Shown here in pieces: positions 1 to 5,250 of a stretch of DNA of 6,080 nt. The DNA lies in assembly GCA_036786445.1 (NCBI GenBank), contig DAIQRD010000128.1, positions 1 to 6,080 on the forward strand, given 5' to 3'. The notes below the pieces were generated by a model that did not search any database, was not told the DNA's origin, and was given only the letters and a program-made list of their open reading frames with translations. Numbering within the stretch: position 1 is the stretch's first letter; the number at the start of each line of letters is the position of its first letter. Source of the DNA: JAAZMF01 sp036786445 (GTDB lineage Bacteria; Bacillota; Limnochordia; DTU087). The translations under genes and the position numbers were made by a program.

Positions 1-54
1 CACCAATATCCAGGCTACCTTTTGGCATAGTGTATAGGTTGGGTGCTTAGGCAT
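1..54 (-). CDS. 5' end of an unidentified divergent gene (partial)
   Basis: An ATG on the minus strand (54-52) opens a frame of 18 codons with no stop before the window edge, reading MPKHPTYTLCQKVAWILV. A GGGAGG ribosome binding site lies at 70-65, 10 nt upstream of the ATG. A sigma-A-like promoter and a palindromic operator candidate sit further upstream in the correct order, and this ordered set is the main argument that the gene is real. Eighteen residues are too few to name a family. The hydrophobic WILV at the edge could begin a membrane segment, but that is a guess. The gene is transcribed away from the methionine operon. If the palindrome is a CsoR/CstR-type operator, the product would probably serve copper or sulfide/persulfide handling; this is inference. 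Confidence 0.5.
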   Translation of the reverse strand, partial: MPKHPTYTLCQKVAWILV

Positions 55-82
55 GAGCAAAATACCTCCCGTGATATGATAC

Positions 83-102
83 ATATACCCGTACGGGTAT
101 AT
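83..102. promoter_or_regulatory. 20-bp perfect palindrome, candidate CsoR/CstR-type operator
   Basis: The arms ATATACCC (83-90) and GGGTATAT (95-102) flank the self-complementary centre GTAC, making a perfect 20-bp dyad. Its centre falls about 1-2 bp from the predicted start site of the minus-strand promoter and it overlaps the -10 box. Operators of CsoR-family repressors (copper-sensing CsoR, persulfide-sensing CstR) typically have ATACCC arms facing GGGTAT around a short centre, and this site fits that pattern. The regulator itself is not in the window, so the assignment rests on motif similarity recalled from the family and on position. Confidence 0.5.
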
Positions 103-129
103 TATGCTGGGCAACGAGGTGATTGTCAA
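101..129 (-). promoter_or_regulatory. sigma-A-type promoter for the divergent minus-strand gene
   Basis: Read on the minus strand, a perfect -35 box TTGACA (129-124) is followed after exactly 17 nt by a -10 box CATAAT (106-101, five of six consensus bases). Transcription would start near 94, giving a leader of about 40 nt before the GGGAGG and ATG. The -10 box and start site overlap the palindrome at 83-102, the usual position for a repressor that blocks polymerase binding or opening. Confidence 0.7.
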
Positions 130-133
130 GGGG

Positions 134-162
134 TTGACGAATGCTGTTTGCAGAGCTAGAAT
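134..162 (+). promoter_or_regulatory. distal rightward sigma-A-type promoter
   Basis: TTGACG (134-139) is followed after 17 nt by TAGAAT (157-162); each box matches five of six consensus positions. Transcription would begin near 169 and run toward the riboswitch, adding about 120 nt to the leader made from the proximal promoter. Its -35 box lies only 4 bp (130-133, GGGG) from the -35 box of the divergent promoter. Whether it is used is unknown. Confidence 0.45.
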
Positions 163-255
163 AGGCGAGGAGTCCAGTCAAGACTCTCATATGATGCAGT
201 CAAAGGGTTGCAGCTGTCTGGACGGGCGGAAGGTTCACATTTCCAGAAAAAGCTG

Positions 256-284
256 TTGACAGGACATTTTGCCACTGCTATACT
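256..284 (+). promoter_or_regulatory. main sigma-A-type promoter of the metNIQ operon
   Basis: A perfect -35 box TTGACA (256-261) is separated by 17 nt from TATACT (279-284, five of six consensus bases). The predicted start is an A near 291, about 34 nt before the riboswitch P1 helix. This gives a 233-nt untranslated leader ending at the metN start codon. Near-consensus boxes suggest strong constitutive initiation, with control left to transcription termination in the leader. Confidence 0.85.
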
Positions 285-324
285 AGGACTAATGATAAAA
301 CCTACAATTTAATAGATTGCGTTG

Positions 325-432
325 CTCTTATCAAGAGAGGTGGAGGGACTGGCCCGATGAAACCCGGCAACCGGCGCTTTGGCGCAAGGTGCCAATTCCT
401 GCTAGTGTCTTAGAGCACTAGGAAGATGAGAG
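325..432 (+). promoter_or_regulatory. SAM-I (S-box) riboswitch aptamer
   Basis: This RNA binds S-adenosylmethionine and switches the downstream terminator. P1 pairs CTCTTATC (325-332) with GATGAGAG (425-432), eight pairs including one U-G. The conserved core is present: the AGAG and GGTGGAGGGA segment of P2, then GGCCCGATGAAACCCGGCAA (351-370), which contains the kink-turn and P2 return strand. P3 pairs 373-377 with 389-393 and is followed by the typical AATTCCTGC joint. P4 pairs CTAGTG (402-407) with CACTAG (416-421). The associated genes, a methionine importer and methylthioadenosine phosphorylase, are classic S-box targets. High SAM should stabilise P1 and cause termination. Confidence 0.97.
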
Positions 433-467
433 ACGGAGTTGCATTTTATTCAAATCCTCTTCCGTCT
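431..467 (+). promoter_or_regulatory. candidate antiterminator helix of the SAM riboswitch
   Basis: AGACGGAG (431-438) can pair with TTCCGTCT (460-467), seven Watson-Crick pairs plus one G-U. The 5' strand takes the last two bases of P1 (431-432), and the 3' strand takes the 3' end of the terminator's first arm and its loop. The structure is therefore exclusive with both, as expected for an OFF-type SAM-I switch. With SAM bound, P1 holds these bases and the terminator forms. Without SAM, this helix forms and transcription reads into metN. Confidence 0.75.
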
Positions 468-483
468 GGAAGGGGATTTTTTT
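452..483 (+). terminator. intrinsic terminator, expression platform of the SAM riboswitch
   Basis: AAATCCTCTTCC (452-463) pairs with GGAAGGGGATTT (468-479): twelve continuous pairs with a single U-G and a GTCT tetraloop. The distal arm runs directly into a T tract (477-483). It ends 40 nt before the metN start, so termination here silences the whole operon. Confidence 0.93.
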
Positions 484-523
484 AAACAGCTGAGGTATGT
501 AGCTGTAGAAGGGGGTGGGGTAA

Positions 524-1543
524 TTGATCAAGATTCATAACTTGACCAAGGTATTTACCGATGGCCACCGAGAGGTACGTGCTCTAGATGATGTCAGTTT
601 GGAGGTAAAGGCCGGTGAGATCTTTGGCATTATTGGATTAAGTGGTGCCGGTAAGAGTACCTTGGTTCGCTGCATCAACATGCTAGAACAGCCCCAACGG
701 GGGACAGTCTTAGTCGATGGGACTGATATTACGGCTTTAGGCAAGCGGGATCTACGGATAGCTCGCCAGCGGATCGGCATGATCTTCCAGCATTTTAACT
801 TGCTTTCTTCCCGGACGGTGTTTGGCAATGTCGCGTTTCCTTTGGAGATCACCGGTGAACCGAATTCGGAGATCAACCAGCGGGTGCTAGAACTGTTGGA
901 ACTTGTGGGTTTAGAAGACAAAGCTGACAGCTATCCGGCCCAGCTCAGTGGTGGACAAAAACAGAGAGTGGGTATCGCCCGAGCCTTGGCTAATCGGCCC
1001 CAGGTGCTTCTCTGTGATGAAGCGACATCTGCTCTAGATCCCGAGACCACTACTGCAGTGTTGGATTTGCTACAAGATATTAACCGCAAAATGGGCCTGA
1101 CTATCTTACTTATTACCCATGAGATGCCTGTCATTCAGCAGATTTGTGATCGAGTTGCAGTGATTGAAAATGGCCGGATAGTAGAAAATGGTTCGGTGCT
1201 CGATGTCTTTACGGCACCAAAGACTGCCCAGGCTCGGCGTTTAGTGCGGGGTGTAATCGATATTGATATTCCCCCTGATCTCCTGGAACGCCACTCCGAT
1301 GAAGATAGCATTCTCTTGAAGATATCATTTATCGGGACTTCTGCTGGTAAGCCCATCATGGCAGACTTAATGCAGCGCTATCCTGTGGTAGTCAATATTC
1401 TCTTTGGCCGTATCGATCATATTAAAGATACACCCTTTGGGACTCTAGTGGTGGAATTGTCCGGTGAAGGTCAGGCTCTAGAGGATGCTGGAGCTTATCT
1501 GGCCCAACAGGATCTGCAAGTGGAGGTGTTGCGAGATGCTTAA
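524..1543 (+). CDS. metN: methionine ABC transporter ATP-binding subunit MetN
   Basis: MetN is the cytoplasmic ATPase that drives methionine import through MetI, with MetQ delivering substrate. The 339-aa protein has the full ABC set: Walker A GLSGAGKST (38-46), Q-loop glutamine 89, signature LSGGQ (141-145), Walker B VLLCDEAT (161-168, with Asp165 and Glu166) and H-loop His199. Residues about 265-339 form the C-terminal NIL (ACT-like) domain, including its VNILFG motif. In E. coli MetN this domain binds methionine and inhibits transport when the internal pool is full, so this importer probably has the same feedback. Length is typical. The start is TTG at 524, preceded by AAGGGGGTG (509-517), one mismatch from a perfect ribosome binding site; MIKIHNLTKVF is a normal family beginning. 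The 3' end overlaps metI by 8 nt. Control is by the SAM-I riboswitch just upstream. Confidence 0.97.
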   Translation: MIKIHNLTKVFTDGHREVRALDDVSLEVKAGEIFGIIGLSGAGKSTLVRCINMLEQPQRGTVLVDGTDITALGKRDLRIARQRIGMIFQHFNLLSSRTVFGNVAFPLEITGEPNSEINQRVLELLELVGLEDKADSYPAQLSGGQKQRVGIARALANRPQVLLCDEATSALDPETTTAVLDLLQDINRKMGLTILLITHEMPVIQQICDRVAVIENGRIVENGSVLDVFTAPKTAQARRLVRGVIDIDIPPDLLERHSDEDSILLKISFIGTSAGKPIMADLMQRYPVVVNILFGRIDHIKDTPFGTLVVELSGEGQALEDAGAYLAQQDLQVEVLRDA

Positions 1544-2192
1544 CCCCATGATTTGGCGCCTACTTTGGCAAGGCACCGGTGAGACCCTTTACATGGTGGT
1601 TGTGGCTGTGGCTTTAGCGGAGTTAGTGGGGTTGCCTTTGGGAATTATCCTGGTGACTACAGAGCGGGGCCACGTGTTGGAGAGCCCAGTTGTTAATCGG
1701 GTGTTGGCTATGATCATTAATGTTGGGCGCTCAGTCCCCTTTATCATCTTAATGGTAGCTATTATCCCCTTTACTAGACGGGTGGTAGGCACTTCCATTG
1801 GCACTACGGCGGCCATGGTACCTTTGACAGTAGCAGCCATCCCTTTTGTGGCCCGGTTAGTAGAAACGGCCTTCAAGGAAGTAGATGATGGCGTTGTAGA
1901 GGCGGCTTTGGCCATGGGAGCCTCACCTTTTCAGATTATCTGTAAGGTCCTCATCCCGGAAGCAATGCCTTCCCTGGTGTTGGGGTTGACCATTACAGCT
2001 GTTAACTTGATTGGCTATTCCGCCATGGCGGGGGCTGTAGGGGGAGGTGGATTGGGCGATCTAGCCGTTCGCTACGGGTACCAGCGCTTTCGGGGAGATA
2101 TCATGCTGCTGACTGTAGCTATCCTCATCGTATTGGTACAGATCATGCAAACCCTGGGAGACTGGGCTGCCAATCGTTTATCTAGGAAATAA
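1536..2192 (+). CDS. metI: methionine ABC transporter permease MetI
   Basis: MetI forms the membrane channel of the methionine importer, as a dimer in the known E. coli complex. The 218-aa product matches the usual length of about 217. Hydrophobic stretches at about 18-40, 56-78, 88-108, 145-168 and 188-208 fit five membrane helices. The ABC permease EAA loop, which docks on MetN, is seen at 122-141 (EAALAMGAS ending in LIPE). The conserved glycine-rich segment AGAVGGGGLGDLA follows at 165-177. I chose ATG 1536 because GGAGG lies at 1522-1526 with 9-nt spacing and MLNPMIW begins like other MetI proteins. The in-frame ATG at 1485 would add 17 unlikely residues inside metN. The 8-nt overlap with metN suggests translational coupling. 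Confidence 0.96.
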   Translation: MLNPMIWRLLWQGTGETLYMVVVAVALAELVGLPLGIILVTTERGHVLESPVVNRVLAMIINVGRSVPFIILMVAIIPFTRRVVGTSIGTTAAMVPLTVAAIPFVARLVETAFKEVDDGVVEAALAMGASPFQIICKVLIPEAMPSLVLGLTITAVNLIGYSAMAGAVGGGGLGDLAVRYGYQRFRGDIMLLTVAILIVLVQIMQTLGDWAANRLSRK

Positions 2193-2217
2193 ACAATTTC
2201 AAGGAGGTTCTATTCAA

Positions 2218-3006
2218 ATGAAGAGAGTTTTCGCCATAACTCTAGTAGTGAGTCTGTTGCTTCTGGCTGGTACCATCGGTGCCTCTGCCCAGACCCTGAA
2301 GGTAGGGGCTACCCCCGTTCCCCATGCTGAGATTCTCAACTTAATCAAAGAGGACTTGGCAGAAGTAGGTATTGAACTAAAGGTCATTGAGTTCACCGAT
2401 TATGTACAGCCCAATCTCGCCTTATCCGAAGGGGAGCTTGATGCCAACTATTTCCAGCATATTCCTTACCTGGAGACCTTTAGTGAGGACCATAAGCTGG
2501 ACTTAACCTATATCACCAAAGTCCATATTGAGCCCATGGGTGGATATTCCCAAAAACTCAAGGATCTCAGTGAGCTGAAAAACGGTGCCCGGATTGCTAT
2601 CCCCAATGATCCAGTCAATGGCGGGCGAGCTCTATTGCTCTTGGAAAGAAATGGACTCATCAAGCTAGATCCCGCAGCTGGTATTACTGCCACTGTCCTT
2701 GATATAATCTCTAACCCCAGCAATCTCAAGTTCAGTGAGCTAGAGGCCGCTCAGTTGCCCCGGGTACTGCCCGACGTGGAGCTGGCCATCATCAACACCA
2801 ACTATGCCTTGGAAGCGGGCTTAGTACCATTGACTGATGCCCTGTTCATGGAAGACGGCGAGTCGCCCTATGTCAATATCTTGGCTGTCCGGGCCAGCGA
2901 TGTAGAGCGAGAGGATCTTGCCAAGCTTTCCGCAGCTTTGCTATCAGATAAAGTAAAAGACTATATCCTAGAGCAGTACAAAGGGGCCGTTGTCCCAGCC
3001 TTCTAA
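2218..3006 (+). CDS. metQ: methionine-binding protein MetQ, non-lipoprotein form
   Basis: MetQ captures methionine outside the membrane and passes it to MetNI. The 262-aa protein belongs to the NlpA/MetQ family. Family motifs are clear: GATPVPHAEIL (30-40), LDANYFQHIPYLE (74-86), IAIPNDPVNGGRALLLLE (126-143) and AIINTNYALEAGL (190-202). It starts with MKR, a hydrophobic core to about residue 20, and a likely signal peptidase I site after ASA (22-24). There is no cysteine anywhere in the protein, so it cannot be lipid-anchored as E. coli and Bacillus MetQ are. It should be free in a periplasm, or secreted if the cell is monoderm. ATG 2218 has a perfect AAGGAGGT at 2201-2208, 9 nt upstream and 25 nt after metI. 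Substrate could be L- or D-methionine; the riboswitch supports methionine over other ligands. Confidence 0.95.
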   Translation: MKRVFAITLVVSLLLLAGTIGASAQTLKVGATPVPHAEILNLIKEDLAEVGIELKVIEFTDYVQPNLALSEGELDANYFQHIPYLETFSEDHKLDLTYITKVHIEPMGGYSQKLKDLSELKNGARIAIPNDPVNGGRALLLLERNGLIKLDPAAGITATVLDIISNPSNLKFSELEAAQLPRVLPDVELAIINTNYALEAGLVPLTDALFMEDGESPYVNILAVRASDVEREDLAKLSAALLSDKVKDYILEQYKGAVVPAF

Positions 3007-3031
3007 CTAGGAGATCGCTAAGCCTTGAGAG

Positions 3032-3070
3032 AATAAAGTGGGTGGTGGGGTGTTCACCATCCACTTTGTT
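3032..3070 (+). terminator. strong stem-loop between metQ and mtnP, probable (partial) terminator
   Basis: Bases 3032-3047 pair with 3055-3070 in a 16-bp stem with two G-U pairs and a 7-nt loop (GGGTGTT). The core AAAGTGG/CCACTTT is A-rich on the 5' side and T-rich on the 3' side, and ACTTTTCC follows. The T tract is interrupted, so termination may be incomplete. It could limit mtnP relative to metNIQ or protect the metNIQ mRNA 3' end. I see no convincing promoter between it and mtnP, so mtnP probably relies on readthrough. Confidence 0.7.
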
Positions 3071-3102
3071 ACTTTTCCACTGGCAAAAGGAGGTCGCTTA
3101 GT

Positions 3103-3909
3103 TTGACTCATAAAGCAGACATCGGAATCTTCGGCGGATCAGGTTTCTATGAGTTCCTCTCGGACGTACAGGAAGTGTGGGTGGAGACCCCCTATGGTCC
3201 ACCCAGTGACCAGATAGCCTTGGCCACCATCGATGGGAAACGGGTGGCTTTTCTCCCCCGACATGGCAAAGATCACCATCTCCCTCCCCACAAGATTAAC
3301 TACCGAGCCAATCTATGGGCAATGAAGGAACTAGGGGTAACTAGGATCATCGGGCCATGTGCCGCTGGCAGTCTGCAAGCCCATATCAAACCAGGGGATT
3401 TTCTGGTGACTGATCAGTTTGTCAACAGGACTTGGGGCAGGGAAGATACATTCTTTGATGGGCCCATTACTACCCATATCAGTGCTGCTGATCCCTACTG
3501 CGAAGAGCTGCGGCAGATCGCCATAGGTGAGGGCAAGCAGCGGGGGATCTCCATCCATGACCACGGAACAGTAGTCGTAATCTCAGGGCCAAGATTCTCC
3601 ACCCGGGCCGAAAGTCGGGAGTTTCAAAGCCATGGCTGGGAAGTCATCAATATGACCCAATATCCGGAAGGCATGCTCGCCCGGGAATTGGGTATTTGCT
3701 ATGTAAATATTGCGCTGATCACCGATTATGATGCTGGTTTGGAGGGTGATCCATCGGTGGAAGCTGTCACCCATGAGGGCGTTCTCAAAGTCTTCCAGGA
3801 AAACAACCATAAACTTAAGGACTTGCTTTACAGGATGATTGCAGTCATACCCCTGGAACGGGGAGGCAAATGTGGCTGCGCCGATACACTGAAGACCGCT
3901 AGAGGATAA
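3103..3909 (+). CDS. mtnP: S-methyl-5'-thioadenosine phosphorylase
   Basis: This cytoplasmic enzyme splits methylthioadenosine with phosphate into adenine and 5-methylthioribose-1-phosphate, the entry to methionine salvage. The 268-aa protein is a trimeric-type PNP/MTAP family member. Visible motifs are the phosphate-site GGSGFY (11-16), LPRHG (51-55) with HHLPPH beyond it, NYRAN (67-70 region), the VINMTQYPE segment (181-189) and TDYDA (207-211). The two aspartates of TDYD match human MTAP Asp220/Asp222, which select adenine; guanine/hypoxanthine PNPs have asparagine there. A CxC pair (257, 259) lies near the C terminus. TTG 3103 is the only sensible start: AAAAGGAGGT (3085-3094) is 9 nt upstream and the next methionine is residue 75. 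It lies 96 nt after metQ, fitting SAM-controlled methionine recovery. A methylthioinosine-specific relative is possible but less likely. Confidence 0.93.
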   Translation: MTHKADIGIFGGSGFYEFLSDVQEVWVETPYGPPSDQIALATIDGKRVAFLPRHGKDHHLPPHKINYRANLWAMKELGVTRIIGPCAAGSLQAHIKPGDFLVTDQFVNRTWGREDTFFDGPITTHISAADPYCEELRQIAIGEGKQRGISIHDHGTVVVISGPRFSTRAESREFQSHGWEVINMTQYPEGMLARELGICYVNIALITDYDAGLEGDPSVEAVTHEGVLKVFQENNHKLKDLLYRMIAVIPLERGGKCGCADTLKTARG

Positions 3910-3929
3910 TGGAATATATTACCAGCAAT

Positions 3930-3966
3930 GAGGCAGTGGCGGGATTACTGCCTCTAGCGTTGTTTC
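3930..3966 (+). terminator. probable terminator after mtnP
   Basis: GAGGCAGT (3930-3937) pairs perfectly with ACTGCCTC (3947-3954) across a 9-nt loop, 20 nt after the mtnP stop. The T-rich stretch TTGTTTCCC starts about six bases later and is weak, so efficiency is uncertain. It marks the likely boundary between the methionine operon and degSU. The remaining bases to 4063 hold no convincing sigma-A promoter. Confidence 0.55.
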
Positions 3967-4063
3967 CCTTAAGCTAGTACAGATTTGTGCAGGACCCTGT
4001 GGTCTTGGTATCGAACTTTTGGTGGAAGGGTGCTAGTGGCAGATTAGAAGGAGCGCGGTTTTT

Positions 4064-5221
4064 ATGATGCGCAAAGCAGCACTGGATATGAAGGGAACAG
4101 ACCAGATATTCCAGCAGACAGTTTCGGCTCTCCGTAATGGTCAAGAGCAGATCTTTGACATTGCGGAAGTGGCACGGGCCGAATATGAGAATCTGCGGGA
4201 GCAATCCCAGGAAATCCGCCAAGAAGCAGCAGCTTGTGTAAAGCAGGTAGACTTGCTGGAGAGACAACTCCAGGCAGCTAAGAACCACTTGGCTCTGGTA
4301 AATCGGGATTTCCAGAAGTATGATGAAGCTGACATCAAAGCTGCCTATGATGGGGCTCAAGCCTTGCAGATTGAGTTGGCTGTCGCCCGGGAACGGGAGG
4401 CCGCTCTAAGGCGGAAGCGAGACGAGCTGGAACGTAGTCTCCGGAAGCTAGCTGATTTGGTGGCAAAGGCTGAAAGCATGGTGAAACAGGTTGGTGCTGC
4501 CATGCACATATTGGCTGGTGACCTAGAGGATGCCTTGGTACAGATTGAGGGTCTTCAGGAAAAGTCGATCTTGGCTACGCGCATTATTCAAGCTCAAGAA
4601 GATGAACGTCGGCGAGTGGCTAGAGATATCCATGATGGACCGGCCCAATCCATGGCCAATGTAGTTTTGCGGGCAGAGATCTGTGAACGATTATTGGATG
4701 CTGATCGCGATGAGTTAGCCCATGAACTGGCGGAACTCAAGAGCACAGTGAAAGGCACCCTTGTGGACACCCGCAGGATTATCTTTAACTTGCGCCCCAT
4801 GGCTTTGGATGATCTAGGTCTTGCGCCTACACTGCGGCGATTTATGGAATCCGTCAGAGACGAAACAGATATTGCTGTGGATCTAGTTATTTTAGGCAAA
4901 GAACAACGCTTGGCGGAGCCAGTGGAAGTTACAGTCTTTCGTCTGATCCAGGAGGCCATAAATAACGCCCGCAAGCATGCTAAGGCCAGTCGGATTTTAG
5001 TGCGTTTGGAGTTTGCCGACCAGCGGATAAATATGCAGGTGGAAGATGATGGTGCTGGTTTTGATTTAGCGAAAGCCCGGCACAAGGCCAGACATGCTGA
5101 GAGCTTCGGGTTGATGTCCATGGGAGAACGGGCTGATCTTCTAGGTGGCAGTCTGCGGATAGAGTCTGTCCCTGGGGAAGGTACTATAGTATCTGCCAGT
5201 ATACCAGTGGACTCTGATTAA
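4064..5221 (+). CDS. degS: DegS-type soluble sensor histidine kinase
   Basis: This is a cytoplasmic kinase expected to phosphorylate the adjacent response regulator. The 385-aa protein has no membrane segment. Residues about 1-175 are charged and helical, rich in Glu, Arg, Gln, Leu and Ala, matching the coiled-coil DegS sensor domain. The HisKA_3 phosphoacceptor box EDERRRVARDIHDGPAQ (179-195) has the phospho-His at 190 (Bacillus subtilis DegS: His189). The HATPase domain shows the N box EAINNARKHA (297-306), G1 DDGAGF (328-333), G2 GLMSMGERADLLGG (349-362) and GEGT (371-374). Length equals that of B. subtilis DegS. ATG 4064 has AAGGAG at 4048-4053, 10 nt upstream; the adjacent ATG 4067 is possible. 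The signal sensed is unknown. In Bacillus the system controls exoenzymes, motility and competence; the targets here cannot be inferred. Confidence 0.94.
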   Translation: MMRKAALDMKGTDQIFQQTVSALRNGQEQIFDIAEVARAEYENLREQSQEIRQEAAACVKQVDLLERQLQAAKNHLALVNRDFQKYDEADIKAAYDGAQALQIELAVAREREAALRRKRDELERSLRKLADLVAKAESMVKQVGAAMHILAGDLEDALVQIEGLQEKSILATRIIQAQEDERRRVARDIHDGPAQSMANVVLRAEICERLLDADRDELAHELAELKSTVKGTLVDTRRIIFNLRPMALDDLGLAPTLRRFMESVRDETDIAVDLVILGKEQRLAEPVEVTVFRLIQEAINNARKHAKASRILVRLEFADQRINMQVEDDGAGFDLAKARHKARHAESFGLMSMGERADLLGGSLRIESVPGEGTIVSASIPVDSD

Positions 5222-5250
5222 TGAGCAATGACCTAAGGGAGGGTCGCTTG

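Noticed and set aside
191..259. 22-codon ORF (ATGATG, with a GCSC motif) upstream of the main promoter
   Set aside because: No ribosome binding site precedes it, its end overlaps the -35 box of the metNIQ promoter, and composition gives no coding argument.
1485..1535. Upstream in-frame ATG for metI at 1485
   Set aside because: It would add 17 residues of unlikely composition (Cys/Trp-rich) read from inside the metN NIL domain and has no ribosome binding site; ATG 1536 has GGAGG at good spacing and a normal MetI beginning and length.
3103..3909. Alternative call as a general purine nucleoside phosphorylase
   Set aside because: The TDYD adenine-selecting aspartates and the S-box/methionine context favour methylthioadenosine phosphorylase.
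3955..4063. Possible degS promoter such as TTGTGC-N18-TATCGA
   Set aside because: The -10 candidate matches only three of six consensus bases and other pairs are no better, so no promoter can be supported here by eye.
3974..4360. 128-residue minus-strand frame across the degS start
   Set aside because: No ribosome binding site or family resemblance; it covers the degS binding site and N-terminal coding region, which are well supported on the plus strand.
4594..5121. 175-residue open frame antisense to degS
   Set aside because: It lies wholly inside degS, is Ser/Arg-rich as expected from the reverse strand of a coding region, and has no recognisable domain or expression signals.
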